A stretch of DNA of 64,000 nucleotides from CALBPI01 sp045110335 (GTDB taxonomy: Bacteria > Pseudomonadota > Gammaproteobacteria > Steroidobacterales > Woeseiaceae): the NCBI GenBank assembly GCA_045110335.1, contig JBGCGB010000019.1, positions 1-64,000 on the forward strand, in the 5' to 3' direction. The position numbers and the translations under genes are program-made. Position 1 is the stretch's first letter. Each line of letters opens with the position of its first letter. Below the pieces are notes generated by a model. That model saw only the letters and a program-made list of their open reading frames with translations. It searched no databases and was not told where the DNA came from. Of the stretch, positions 16,919-26,390 are shown piece by piece.

Positions 16919-19636
16919 ATGAAAAGAATGCTTATCAATGCAACTCAAGAAGAAGAGTTGCGCATGGCACTGGTCGATGGCCAGCGTCTATACGATCTCA
17001 ACATCGAGACCCCCTCCCACGAACGTAAGAAGGCCAACATATACAAAGGCAAGATTTCTCGGATAGAACCGAGTCTCGAAGCCGCCTTCATCGACTATGG
17101 TGCCGACCGCCATGGTTTTTTGCCGTTCAAAGACATCTCTCCCGAATACTATGTCCGGGAAGCCTCTGACAAGAACAGGCCTTCCATAAAAGAAGTGCTC
17201 CGTGAGGGTCAGGATATTGTCGTCCAAATCGAAAAAGAAGAACGCGGCAATAAAGGCGCAGCGCTTACAACCTATGTCAGCCTCGCAGGTCGCTTTCTCG
17301 TCCTGAAGCCTAACAAGGCAAAATCAGGCGGCGTTTCACGTCGCATCACCGGCGAAGACCGCGAAGAAATCCGCGAGGCGCTTTCCGGACTCGAAGTCGC
17401 AGACGGCATGAGCATCATCGTTCGTACCGCCGGCATCGATCGTACGCCCGAAGAATTGCAATGGGATTTGAATAATCTATTTGCCGTCTGGGAATCTATC
17501 AAGAAAGTTGTCGTGGCCAAGCCATCGCCGTTCCTGATTTATCAGGAAAGTAATGCGGTCATTCGCTCGTTACGCGATTACCTGAGTAATGACATTGGTG
17601 AGATTCTTATCGATGCCGATAAGCCTTATGAACAAGCCCGCGAGTTCATGGAATCGGTCATGCCGCACAATGCCGGCAAGTTAAAACGCTATTCCGATCC
17701 GGTCCCGCTGTTCACGCGCTATCAAATCGAATCACAAATCGAAACCGCTTACGCGCACAATGTCCACCTCCCTTCCGGCGGCAGTGTTGTCATCGACATC
17801 ACCGAGGCTTTGATTTCAATCGACATCAACTCGGCCCGTGCGACTAAGGGCGCCGACATCGAAACAACGGCATTCAATACCAACCTCGAAGCCGCCGACG
17901 AGATTGCCAGACAATTGCGTCTCCGTGACTTAGGCGGTCTCGTCGTTATCGACTTCATCGATATGAACTCGTCCAAGAACCAACGCGAAGTCGAAAGTCG
18001 TTTGCGTGCTGCCGTCGTTGCCGATAGAGCACGCATTCAGATCGGAAAAATTTCGCGCTTTGGCCTGCTGGAAATGTCACGTCAACGTCTGAGCCCGTCA
18101 CTGGGCGAATCGACGCATCAGGTCTGCCCGCGCTGTGATGGCATGGGTAACTTCCGCTCTATCGAGTCTCTGGCGTTAGCGATTTTGAGAGTGCTAGGCG
18201 AAGAAGTCCGTAAAGAACGGACGTCAAAAGTGATCGCGCAATTACCCGTCGACATCGCGACGTATCTACTCAACGAAAAACGTGAGTGGGTGCAAAAGCT
18301 CGAATCCAAAAATGACACGCAGGTGATTCTTGTGGCCAATCCGGCGTTCGAAACACCAGCCTACGAACTTCGCCGTGTACGCGACGATCAAACAGAGTTA
18401 CCAGAAAACAGTGGTAGCAGCGTCGCGTTGACAGAAACTGCCGAAGATGACGGCGTTCCAGAATGGGGCGGCGAAAAAATCGTCCCCGAAAAAGCTGCCG
18501 TGCAAATCACGGCACCTGCGACACCGGCACCAACCCCTCGCCGGTTGGCACCCGAAGTAACCGGACCTCGTCCCGGTATTTTCGTACGCATTTGGTACTG
18601 GCTTGCCGGTGAACCTGACCCGGAAGAGATCAAGCGCAAGAAGCTTGAAAAAGAGCGCAATGACCGGCGCAAGAGAGATGCAGCTCGTCGCGATAAGCAG
18701 AAAGCGGAACGCAACAACCGAAATAATCAACGCAACAAGAAAGCCTCCGGCAAAAACAATGACCGACAAAACAGTCGCGGCCGTGGCAAGCAAAACCAAA
18801 AGCAAGATACCCGGAATCAGTCTTCGAATCAGAACAGTGACAAGAAGACGCACAATCGTCGTGGGAAGAAGCCGAACGATGGCGGCAATGAGCAAGACAA
18901 GAAGCAGGTGAGCTCGCAGCAAAATCCCAACAACGCGCAGAATCAGCAAGGCCAACAAGCGGATGGCGAAGGCGGACAGCGTAAGCGCCGTCGACGTTCA
19001 CGCGGCGGGCGTCGTCGTAAGAATAACGACAACAACGATGCTCAAGGCAACAACAACGCCAACGCCAGTGAGAATAACGCCCAACAATCCAAGGACCGCC
19101 CTGCTGGTCAGGATCAACAGAACGGCAAAGCGAATTCAGGTAACGAGCAAGGCAGCCGGACAGATTCGCCAACCCAAAAACCGAACAGTGATAACCGTGG
19201 GCCACGTTCACGTAACGATGCCCAACCAAGCGAGAACAAACCACGTCAGCCGCGTAACGAACAAAAGCCGACCTCCGACAGCCCACCCGCACAGTCCAAG
19301 TCGTCTTCGGCGAATCGTGACAATGGTGGACAACGCAGCGACGAGCGGAGCAAACCTGCTAATCAATCGCCGCGCACGGAATCAGCACGCCCTGAACAAG
19401 GAAAGCCTGCTCAACCGTCTGCGCAAACAGGCGAGCAAAAGCGGCGTCCGGAAAAGCAGCCGGAGAGAAGCGAGCCTGCGAAAACTACTGCGCCAAGTAA
19501 TAGCACGTCAGACAAATCGCAGTCACAACCCAAAGCGTCACCGGCGAAACCCAAGCCGCAGATTCTTCCATGGGAAAGCGGCGGCGGTGATAAGTCGGAT
19601 AAGAAATATACCGTCTGGTCTAGCGGAGACGATTAA
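16919..19636 (+). CDS. rne: Ribonuclease E
   Basis: RNase E is the main endonuclease of mRNA decay and rRNA/tRNA processing and the scaffold of the degradosome. The catalytic half (about residues 1-510) starts MKRMLINATQEEELRMALVD, has an S1 domain (GKISRIEPSLEAAFIDYGAD), the DNase-I-like segment with GLVVIDFIDMNSSKNQREVE and the zinc-link CPRCDGMG. The rest is low-complexity, rich in Asn, Gln, Arg and Lys, with an Arg-rich patch (KRRRRSRGGRRRK) likely to bind RNA. The extreme end (LPWESGGG, YTVWSSGDD) looks like a short binding peptide. At 905 residues it is shorter than the E. coli enzyme. Confidence 0.97.
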   Translation: MKRMLINATQEEELRMALVDGQRLYDLNIETPSHERKKANIYKGKISRIEPSLEAAFIDYGADRHGFLPFKDISPEYYVREASDKNRPSIKEVLREGQDIVVQIEKEERGNKGAALTTYVSLAGRFLVLKPNKAKSGGVSRRITGEDREEIREALSGLEVADGMSIIVRTAGIDRTPEELQWDLNNLFAVWESIKKVVVAKPSPFLIYQESNAVIRSLRDYLSNDIGEILIDADKPYEQAREFMESVMPHNAGKLKRYSDPVPLFTRYQIESQIETAYAHNVHLPSGGSVVIDITEALISIDINSARATKGADIETTAFNTNLEAADEIARQLRLRDLGGLVVIDFIDMNSSKNQREVESRLRAAVVADRARIQIGKISRFGLLEMSRQRLSPSLGESTHQVCPRCDGMGNFRSIESLALAILRVLGEEVRKERTSKVIAQLPVDIATYLLNEKREWVQKLESKNDTQVILVANPAFETPAYELRRVRDDQTELPENSGSSVALTETAEDDGVPEWGGEKIVPEKAAVQITAPATPAPTPRRLAPEVTGPRPGIFVRIWYWLAGEPDPEEIKRKKLEKERNDRRKRDAARRDKQKAERNNRNNQRNKKASGKNNDRQNSRGRGKQNQKQDTRNQSSNQNSDKKTHNRRGKKPNDGGNEQDKKQVSSQQNPNNAQNQQGQQADGEGGQRKRRRRSRGGRRRKNNDNNDAQGNNNANASENNAQQSKDRPAGQDQQNGKANSGNEQGSRTDSPTQKPNSDNRGPRSRNDAQPSENKPRQPRNEQKPTSDSPPAQSKSSSANRDNGGQRSDERSKPANQSPRTESARPEQGKPAQPSAQTGEQKRRPEKQPERSEPAKTTAPSNSTSDKSQSQPKASPAKPKPQILPWESGGGDKSDKKYTVWSSGDD

Positions 19637-19662
19637 GTCACTGCAGACCCGATCTGCGCAAT

Positions 19663-20820
19663 ATGAGCAAAGCCTATTCTGCAAAACTGATCGATGCGAC
19701 CGCGCAGCTTTCCAGATGGATGAGGACCCAGTCTTTACCGCTCTGGTGGCAAGTGGGTCGACTCAACAACGGCGCGTTTCTTGAAGGCCTGACGATGTCC
19801 GGCCACCCCCTACCCACGCGCGAATCGCGGATTCGCGTGCAGGGTAGGCAATTGTTTTGTTTTGCGTCGGCAATGAACGCAGGCTGGGAAACCGATGGGC
19901 TCCGGCAAGGTTTGTCGATTAGCTTGGACCACCTGCTTCACTGCGGCTTGCGTGATGACGGCGTCGCAGGACACAAGATTAACATTGACCAATCAACGTT
20001 GGTCGATAGGCGCGGCGATCTTTACGACACAGCATTCTTTTTGTTGGCGTTGGCCGAATGTACCGAAAGCTTCGGCATTGAGAGAACGCAACAAGGCATC
20101 ACCAAAGTCCTTTCTGGCATCGATAATGTGCTCGCTTATGCAGACGACGGAGTTGGCTATCGCGAGCGACTTCCCGCTCCAGGCATACGTGAGCAGAATC
20201 CGCACATGCATCTCTTCGAAGCACTGTTGCGATTGTACGATGCAACCCGTGATCCAGCGGTAGCCATCCGAATCAACCAATTGCTCGCATCTATCGACTC
20301 ATTGTTTTTCGATCATGAACAAGACTGCATAAGTGAGCATTGGAACGCAGGGCGCAGAGACAATCATTTCGAACCCGGTCACTCGATGGAATGGGTTTGG
20401 TTACTCGGCTATTACGCGCGGTTGTTCGATACCCCAATGCAACCTTTCGCAAATCGTCTTTACAATCGATGTATCGACCAGGCCATGCCCGAAGGCCAGA
20501 TGCCCCAAATAGTGACGCACGGAGGCCGCGTGACCGATGCTAGCCGGAAAATCTGGTCGCAAACCGAGGCCTTGAAAGCCCATTTGTGTATGTTGGAGCT
20601 GGGTGATCCCGAGTTCGCCAGTGACTACCAGAATCGTGCGACAGAATGCGCTAACACGATGTTCGCCGATTTTCTGACCCACTGCGAAGTCGGCGGCGGC
20701 TGGCTAAACCACTTCACTGCTGACGCCATATTGATTTCAGAAATGATGCCAGCAAGCACGGGTTATCACCTCTACTACGCCATCCATGAGTTGCAGCGCG
20801 TTAGAGAAAGCGTTCGCTAA
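19663..20820 (+). CDS. AGE-family sugar epimerase/isomerase
   Basis: This 385-residue protein belongs to the N-acylglucosamine 2-epimerase superfamily of (alpha/alpha)6-barrel enzymes that interconvert hexoses or N-acetylhexosamines. Family segments visible are RIRVQGRQLFCFASA, DLYDTAFFLLALAE, NPHMHLFEALLRLYDAT, FEPGHSMEWVWLLGYYAR, KIWSQTEALKAHL and PASTGYHLYYAIHEL. The substrate (mannose, N-acetylglucosamine or another) cannot be told. It starts 26 bases after rne and could be read through from it. Its stop overlaps the convergent phosphatase stop by four bases. Confidence 0.9.
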   Translation: MSKAYSAKLIDATAQLSRWMRTQSLPLWWQVGRLNNGAFLEGLTMSGHPLPTRESRIRVQGRQLFCFASAMNAGWETDGLRQGLSISLDHLLHCGLRDDGVAGHKINIDQSTLVDRRGDLYDTAFFLLALAECTESFGIERTQQGITKVLSGIDNVLAYADDGVGYRERLPAPGIREQNPHMHLFEALLRLYDATRDPAVAIRINQLLASIDSLFFDHEQDCISEHWNAGRRDNHFEPGHSMEWVWLLGYYARLFDTPMQPFANRLYNRCIDQAMPEGQMPQIVTHGGRVTDASRKIWSQTEALKAHLCMLELGDPEFASDYQNRATECANTMFADFLTHCEVGGGWLNHFTADAILISEMMPASTGYHLYYAIHELQRVRESVR

Positions 20821-21305
20821 ATTCCGCGTTGCTGGCGAATCGACGTCAGTAAACTATCACACGCTGTGTTAACCAACTCGAACACATGGTCGAATCCCGC
20901 CGCGCCGCCATAATAGGGGTCCGGCACCTCTTCAGCATCGATCTCCTCGGCCTCGCTTAACAATAGCGAAATCACGGTCGTGGATTCTTCGGGCTCTCGC
21001 TCTTGCAGCGCCAGGAGATTCATTTCATCCATCGCAACGATATAGTCAAATCTCGTGTAATCCTCATCGGAGACTCGACGGGCTTTCTGATTAGCCATAT
21101 TGATATCGTGGGCTGCTGCCACTTTAGCCGAACGGGAATCAGGCGGGTGACCCACATGATAAGCATGTGTACCCGCAGAATCGATATCAAAAATAGGCGC
21201 CAAATCCGCCGCTTCGACTTTGCTTCGAAAAACGGCCTCAGCGGTCGGCGAACGACAGATATTGCCCATGCAAACAAACAGCACGCCTATTTTCGCATCA
21301 CTCAT
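20817..21305 (-). CDS. Low-molecular-weight protein-tyrosine phosphatase
   Basis: This 162-residue cysteine phosphatase has the P-loop VLFVCMGNICRSPTAEAVF (CX5R) at the N-terminus and the general-acid aspartate in VPDPYYGG. In Pseudomonas a similar phosphatase gene lies beside kdsB and lpxK, as it nearly does here. Its protein target is unknown; such enzymes often act on tyrosine kinases of polysaccharide export. The gpx gene ends 33 bases upstream on the same strand, so the two may share a transcript. Confidence 0.93.
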   Translation of the reverse strand: MSDAKIGVLFVCMGNICRSPTAEAVFRSKVEAADLAPIFDIDSAGTHAYHVGHPPDSRSAKVAAAHDINMANQKARRVSDEDYTRFDYIVAMDEMNLLALQEREPEESTTVISLLLSEAEEIDAEEVPDPYYGGAAGFDHVFELVNTACDSLLTSIRQQRGI

Positions 21306-21338
21306 TCAACCGGTCCTCGTAGAAACCATCCCCCGACC

Positions 21339-21890
21339 CTAGTCGCCCGATGCGCTCAATGCAGACTGAATCGCCTCGACAACAGCCTGATCCTGCGGCT
21401 TCGTACCGGGGCTAAACGCCTCCACGAATTCACCATCTCGTCCAATCAGAAACTTGTGGAAATTCCAGGTCGGATAGGTACCCGCCACTTTCGCCAGTGA
21501 TTGGTAAAGCGGATGTGCATTCTCACCTTTCACTTCCATCTTTTCGAACATCGGGAATTTGACGCCATAAGTCAGCCGGCAAAACTCCTGGATTTCCGCC
21601 TCGGTACCCGGTTCTTGACCCGCAAAGTTATTGGAGGGGAAACCAAGCACCACAAGTCCGTCATCGCCGTACTCCTGATAGAGTTTTTCAAGACCATCAT
21701 ACTGTGGTGTGTTTCCGCACTTGGAAGCCGTGTTAACGATCAAAACGACCTTTCCCGCATAAGCCTCTGACAGTGTGACACTTTCATCTTCGGCGAGCCG
21801 TTTTACCGTCTGATCCAACAAGGCATGATGACCCGCCCAAGCCGTCCCAGCTAGGAAAAAAGCCGTAAGAGCAATCGAAATTTGACGCAT
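21339..21890 (-). CDS. Exported glutathione peroxidase family protein
   Basis: This 183-residue thiol peroxidase has a signal peptide (MRQISIALTAFFLAGTAWA), so it should act in the periplasm. The peroxidatic Cys is in NTASKCGNTPQYDGLEKL, the Gln in GFPSNNFAGQEPGTEAEI, and the Trp-Asn in TYPTWNFHKFLI. The active-site residue is Cys, not selenocysteine. Glutathione is scarce in the periplasm, so a thioredoxin-like reductant or another donor is possible. It is divergent from a lipoprotein gene. Confidence 0.93.
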   Translation of the reverse strand: MRQISIALTAFFLAGTAWAGHHALLDQTVKRLAEDESVTLSEAYAGKVVLIVNTASKCGNTPQYDGLEKLYQEYGDDGLVVLGFPSNNFAGQEPGTEAEIQEFCRLTYGVKFPMFEKMEVKGENAHPLYQSLAKVAGTYPTWNFHKFLIGRDGEFVEAFSPGTKPQDQAVVEAIQSALSASGD

Positions 21891-22035
21891 GAGTATTCCT
21901 CGAAAATTTTGGCAGTTTGCCGGCTCCGGAACTAATCGAAGCCTGCGAGCTCCTATGCTAAGTGATCAGAATAGTTTCTGCTATTCTCTTCGCGTGAAAC
22001 TTTGTCGCAGCCAGCAACCTCAACAGGACAAGCGC

Positions 22036-22446
22036 ATGCCGAAAATTCTAGCGATCGCTTTAGTCATACTCACTGCGGTGACTGGGTGTGCCGCGGAACC
22101 CTTCGCGAAAATTGATGGCCTAGGCGGCCGAAAAGCTGACTTTGAACGTTCCTCTGTCCGTATTCTTGCGGTCGACGGCCAGGCGTATTTTGATTCACTG
22201 CCGTTTCGTGACGTCGAACCGGGCGTGCATACGGTGACGTTTCTGCCAGTATATCCAGGCGTAAACGAACTCGCCGATCGCCAAACGATCGTCATGGACT
22301 TCAAACCCTGTATTCGCTACACGTTTTACGCAAGTACACCGCAGCCCAGGCGCCCGAGAGATTGGACTATCAAGCAAGGTCGAACGGCACCGATTTCAGG
22401 CTGCGATGCATCCCGATATGTACCGAACGAAGTCGTCGAGCCGTAA
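22036..22446 (+). CDS. Small lipoprotein of unknown function
   Basis: This 136-residue protein starts MPKILAIALVILTAVTGCAA, a lipoprotein signal with lipobox AVTGC. ATG 22036 has CAGGA upstream and begins the signal, so the longer frame from 21889 was rejected. The body has a beta-rich pattern: SVRILAVDGQAYFD, VEPGVHTVTFLPVYPG, IRYTFYASTPQ. The PG-x-H segment resembles PEGA-like or 'GVHTV' lipoproteins, but no family can be named with confidence. Two cysteines remain after the lipid-modified one. It converges with kdsB. Confidence 0.75.
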   Translation: MPKILAIALVILTAVTGCAAEPFAKIDGLGGRKADFERSSVRILAVDGQAYFDSLPFRDVEPGVHTVTFLPVYPGVNELADRQTIVMDFKPCIRYTFYASTPQPRRPRDWTIKQGRTAPISGCDASRYVPNEVVEP

Positions 22447-22455
22447 CCTTTCCTT

Positions 22456-22472
22456 AAGCGTATTTTACGCTT
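22456..22472. repeat. Seven-base inverted repeat at a convergent gene junction
   Basis: AAGCGTA (22456-22462) and TACGCTT (22466-22472) flank TTT and include the kdsB stop codon. This may be a weak terminator shared by the convergent lipoprotein gene and kdsB, but neither side has a proper T run. Confidence 0.35.
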
Positions 22473-23208
22473 TGGCTGCTCGCAGTGTCGCACGCGCTGC
22501 CGCAAGGTCGTCCTCGGTATCGATCCCCGGCGGGGGCACCTCCTGCGCTTCAGCCACGACGATTTTCATGCCTAACCACATCGCCCTTAACTGTTCCAAG
22601 GACTCAGCGATTTCGAGCGCACAGGGCACTGTAGACACCATTTCTTGAAGCGCATGCGAGCGGTATCCGTAGATGCCGATATGTCGTTGCGCCACCGGAG
22701 CGGCCGACTGTCGCGGATAAGGGATCGCCGCCCGACTAAACAACATAGCATGACCATGACAGTCCGCAACGACCTTTACACAGTTCGGGTCTCGCCACTG
22801 ATCCGTGCTTTCAAACGGCACTGACAGCGTCGCGATATCGCCCGCGCGTTTCTCTGCCAGCAATCCAACCACTTGTTGAATCGCCGATACCGGAATAAAC
22901 GGCTCATCGCCTTGAACATTGACGATCAGAGCATCATCCCAGCCCCGCGCACGCGCAACCTCGGCAACACGATCCGTGCCGGATTGATGATTCGCCCGTG
23001 TCATTTCGAGATCGCCACCGAATCCTCGCACGCATTGAGCGATTCGCTCATCATCGGTGGCAACAACCACACTTTGCGCGCCGGCTTCACTCGCACGCCG
23101 CCAAACATGTTCGATAACCGTACGATCATCAAGCAAGGCCAACGGCTTACCCGGCAATCGCGATGAAGCCATCCTCGCGGGAATCACAATATGAAACGGT
23201 AACACCAT
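22465..23208 (-). CDS. kdsB: CMP-Kdo synthetase (3-deoxy-manno-octulosonate cytidylyltransferase)
   Basis: KdsB activates Kdo with CTP for the LPS inner core. Motifs are FHIVIPARMASSRLPGKPL at the N-terminus, VVVATDDERIAQ, NHQSGTDRVAEVA, VNVQGDEPFIP and RHIGIYGYRSHALQEM. The frame extends to 23292, but ATG 23208 overlaps the lpxK stop as TGATG and matches the family start, giving 247 residues. It ends the comEC-exbBD-msbA-lpxK-kdsB unit. Confidence 0.97.
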   Translation of the reverse strand: MVLPFHIVIPARMASSRLPGKPLALLDDRTVIEHVWRRASEAGAQSVVVATDDERIAQCVRGFGGDLEMTRANHQSGTDRVAEVARARGWDDALIVNVQGDEPFIPVSAIQQVVGLLAEKRAGDIATLSVPFESTDQWRDPNCVKVVADCHGHAMLFSRAAIPYPRQSAAPVAQRHIGIYGYRSHALQEMVSTVPCALEIAESLEQLRAMWLGMKIVVAEAQEVPPPGIDTEDDLAAARATLRAAKA

Positions 23209-24206
23209 CAGCTTTTCTCTCTCGTGGGCAGAATGGACAGTAACTTTTCCTGACTGGCATCCGTCATCTTTAGATGACCGGGGACGATCCAATGCTGCCG
23301 CCCGAGATTGTTGTATTTGACGGCATCTTTTTCCGTCATCAAAAAGGTTTTGTCGGTATCAAGCAATACTGAATCATCGACGACGCCGTGATCACCGGGA
23401 GCGATCGGAATCACCTGCAATCCGAAACGTACCAGCGCGGAAAAGAATCGCTGCGGATGGCCGATGCCGGCTATCGCATGGACCGTCGTATCGGCAAACT
23501 GCGACAACGCGACACGCTTTCCCGACTGGGCATTCTCAGCGACCTCAATATCCAACGTATAGCCCGGCGTCTGTGTAGATTCTCCGGACATGACGACGAG
23601 GTCCACACTATCCAACCGTGAAGCCGGTTCGCGCAGTGGCCCCCATGGTAAACAATGATTGTTGCCGAAACGTTTCGCCGCGTCGACAACAACAATCTCG
23701 ACATCACGAGCCAATGCATAGTGCTGCAAACCATCATCAGCAAATACGATATTGGCGCCGTCGGATACCGCTCGCAGACCCGCTTTGACGCGATGCCTGC
23801 AAATATAGACCGGCAAACCGGTTTGCTGGGCTAACATCGCCGCCTCATCACCACTTTCCTCGACCGGTGTTTCTCTGGTCACTCGCAACGGTTCATCCGG
23901 CTCCGCACCGCCATAGCCGCGAGAGATAATAGCGGGCTGCCATCCTGCGCGTCGTGCTTCGCGTGCATACCAACCAACTAGTGGCGTCTTACCCGCACCA
24001 CCTACAGTCAAGTTACCAATCACGACGACCGGCGCGCCTACTTTGGTTGATCGTTTGATTCCGACGCGATAAGCGCCGCGGCGAGCAGATGCGATCAACC
24101 TGAACAATACTTCCAAAGGCGCAAGCAGCCATCCGCCTTTCCCGTTCTCATACCATACTGCATAAATCCAGTTACGCAGACCCAGCCATCGGTCTTCAGT
24201 CTGCAT
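23208..24206 (-). CDS. lpxK: Tetraacyldisaccharide 4'-kinase LpxK
   Basis: LpxK phosphorylates the lipid A precursor disaccharide at the inner membrane. The P-loop is in VVIGNLTVGGAGKTPLVGW, followed by AIISRGYGG, GDEAAMLAQQTGLPV and the VFADDGLQHY catalytic segment. ATG 24206 (MQTEDRWLGLRNW) starts at the family N-terminus and overlaps msbA by 11 bases; the upstream in-frame extension to 24299 was discarded. The protein has 332 residues. It sits between msbA and kdsB, a common lipid A/LPS arrangement. Confidence 0.96.
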   Translation of the reverse strand: MQTEDRWLGLRNWIYAVWYENGKGGWLLAPLEVLFRLIASARRGAYRVGIKRSTKVGAPVVVIGNLTVGGAGKTPLVGWYAREARRAGWQPAIISRGYGGAEPDEPLRVTRETPVEESGDEAAMLAQQTGLPVYICRHRVKAGLRAVSDGANIVFADDGLQHYALARDVEIVVVDAAKRFGNNHCLPWGPLREPASRLDSVDLVVMSGESTQTPGYTLDIEVAENAQSGKRVALSQFADTTVHAIAGIGHPQRFFSALVRFGLQVIPIAPGDHGVVDDSVLLDTDKTFLMTEKDAVKYNNLGRQHWIVPGHLKMTDASQEKLLSILPTREKS

Positions 24207-25962
24207 CTTCACTGAATTGCATTCGGTACAAGGCGGCGTAGTGACCATCAGCGGCCAATAGACTCGTGTGATCGCCGGATTCAACGATCCGCCCGGCATC
24301 CATGACGATGATGTGGTCGGCGCGTTCTACCGTGGAAAGCCGGTGAGCGATGACCAAAGTGGTCCGAGAGGTCATCAACACATCCAGTGCGCCCTGAATT
24401 CTTCGTTCCGACTCACTATCCAATGCAGATGTCGCTTCGTCGAGGATCAAAACCGGTGCATTTTTTAGCAGAGCACGTGCGATGGCCAGACGCTGACGCT
24501 GGCCACCAGAGAGCAGTACGCCTCGATCACCAACGACAGTCTCGAAACCGAGCGGCATTGAGTCCACAAACTCTGTGACATACGCAGCCTCTGCTGCCGC
24601 CCGAATTTCGTCATCCGACGTCGTGCCTAATGCACCGTACGCCAGATTGTTCGCAATCGTATCGTTAAACAGCACGACGTCCTGACTCACGAGACTGATC
24701 TGATTGCGCAGAACATCAAGTGGATAGTCGTTGATTGAGTGCCCATCCAATCGGATTGCGCCGTCCTGCAGATCGTAGAACCGCGGCAACAAACTCACCA
24801 ACGTCGACTTGCCACTGCCGGAACGTCCGACAATTGCTAGCGTTTGGCCAGGCTCCACCGTTACGGATACGTCGCGCAATACCGGCTTGTCATGGTCATC
24901 GTAAGCAAACGATACCTTTTCGAATTCCAATCGCCCGTCGGCGCGATCGATCTTCAATGTACCCTGATCTGTTTCGTTGGCCGTATCCAGAATCTCAAAG
25001 ACGCTTTGCGCCGCCGCGATCCCGCGCTGGATAGCGGCATTAATATTCGTAAGTCGCCTCAGCGGATCGAGCAACAGTACAAGCGCTGTCATGAATGCGA
25101 CAAACGTACCCGGACTTAACTCGTTGCGCGAGGACTCGCCGGCAGCCATCCACACAACCCCGGCAACGCCGAACGCAAACAACAATTGCGTTACCGCAAC
25201 GCCTGCTGCTTTCGCGGAAACCAACTTCATGTTTAAAGTGCGATTTGATTCATTGGAATCATTGAAGCGATCACGCTCATACGTCTGACCGCCGAATATC
25301 TTGACGACGCGATGCCCCTGAACCACTTCCTCGGTGACCTGAGTAACATCGCCGACAGAACTTTGGATGCGGCTACTGTAGCGACGGAACGTTTTGCTGA
25401 GCACGCGAATCAGCACAGCAATCAGTGGAACGACAACGGCAACAAAGGCGGACAATCTCACGCTTGTGTAGAGCATCACACCGATAAGTGCCAACAGTTT
25501 CAGCGAGTCACGGATGACGATTGTGACGACATTGGTCGCCGACTCGGCGATCATCTCAATATTGTAGGTCACCAATGACAACAGCGGACCGGAAGAACGC
25601 ACATCGAAGAAACCGGACGGTAGTGCCAAATATTTCTCAAAAACATCTCGTCGTAGATCGGTAATTACGTGCCGACCGATCCAACCTAGCGCATACTCCG
25701 ACATGAATCCGGCGAGACCACGAGCCAGAAAAACGCCAACGAATGCCATGGGCATCCAACGCGCGATGGTGCCGCTTTGACCGACGAGCGCTACATCCGT
25801 CAGCGGCTTCATCAACAACGACAAGCCTGCTTCCACGGCCGCCGTCATCACCATGCCGATCGCTGCTACGACGAACATGCCCCAATGCCGCGCGGAGTAG
25901 CCCAGTATCCGGCGATAAATGGCTTTGACGTCGATGTCCTCCGATGGAGCTGCTGATTTCAC
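24196..25962 (-). CDS. msbA: Lipid A export ABC transporter MsbA
   Basis: MsbA flips core-lipid A across the inner membrane. The 588-residue half-transporter has a six-helix exporter domain in its first 330 residues or so and a C-terminal ATPase with Walker A (LAIVGRSGSGKSTLVSLLPR), signature LLSGGQRQRLAIARALLKNA, Walker B VLILDEATSALD and the H-loop VIAHRLSTV. It overlaps exbD by four bases upstream and lpxK by 11 bases downstream, so translation is probably coupled. Confidence 0.95.
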   Translation of the reverse strand: MKSAAPSEDIDVKAIYRRILGYSARHWGMFVVAAIGMVMTAAVEAGLSLLMKPLTDVALVGQSGTIARWMPMAFVGVFLARGLAGFMSEYALGWIGRHVITDLRRDVFEKYLALPSGFFDVRSSGPLLSLVTYNIEMIAESATNVVTIVIRDSLKLLALIGVMLYTSVRLSAFVAVVVPLIAVLIRVLSKTFRRYSSRIQSSVGDVTQVTEEVVQGHRVVKIFGGQTYERDRFNDSNESNRTLNMKLVSAKAAGVAVTQLLFAFGVAGVVWMAAGESSRNELSPGTFVAFMTALVLLLDPLRRLTNINAAIQRGIAAAQSVFEILDTANETDQGTLKIDRADGRLEFEKVSFAYDDHDKPVLRDVSVTVEPGQTLAIVGRSGSGKSTLVSLLPRFYDLQDGAIRLDGHSINDYPLDVLRNQISLVSQDVVLFNDTIANNLAYGALGTTSDDEIRAAAEAAYVTEFVDSMPLGFETVVGDRGVLLSGGQRQRLAIARALLKNAPVLILDEATSALDSESERRIQGALDVLMTSRTTLVIAHRLSTVERADHIIVMDAGRIVESGDHTSLLAADGHYAALYRMQFSEDAD

Positions 25963-26390
25963 AAGCGATCTTCGGGGCTATTGGCGGTCGCAATGTTCAC
26001 CTGAGTAAATCCGAGCTGTCCAGCAACGTCCATCGCGCTGATGACCGCTTGATGGCGCGCATCGGCATCCGCAATGATGGTAACCGGTAACCCTTCGCGG
26101 CCATCGGCTATTTCGGCCAATGCGCGACGCAGCGTCTCGGGCTCAGCATTCACTAGCTCGCGATTATTGACGTAGTAAACGTTTTGATTGCTGATCGTAA
26201 TCTCAAGTGTATCGTTGTCGACGGCGACCGCTGTCGGTTCACTGCTGGCTTCAGGCAACTGGATGGAAACACTCGACTCGCGAACAAAGCTCGTCGACAC
26301 CATGAAGAAAACCAGCAATAACAAAACAACATCGATCAACGACGTCAGATTGACCTGTGGTTCTTCGCGTTGCCGGTTCGCGAGATTCAA
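25959..26390 (-). CDS. exbD: ExbD/TolR family energy-transducing membrane protein
   Basis: This 143-residue protein has one N-terminal membrane helix with the essential Asp (VNLTSLIDVVLLLLVFFMVS) and a periplasmic domain (VTIIADADARHQAVISAMDV). It pairs with the ExbB-like protein encoded immediately upstream to form a proton-driven stator-like motor. Because no tonB lies here, the partner is unclear; in Pseudomonas an exbBD pair is found at the same place between comEC and lpxK. Confidence 0.93.
   Translation of the reverse strand: MNLANRQREEPQVNLTSLIDVVLLLLVFFMVSTSFVRESSVSIQLPEASSEPTAVAVDNDTLEITISNQNVYYVNNRELVNAEPETLRRALAEIADGREGLPVTIIADADARHQAVISAMDVAGQLGFTQVNIATANSPEDRL

Noticed and set aside
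18398..19292. Long minus-strand frames opposite the rne tail and a plus-strand frame at 18963-19784
   Set aside because: The rne tail is low-complexity (Asn/Gln/Arg codons), which produces long hydrophobic or basic shadow frames. None has a start with ribosome-binding site or a family.
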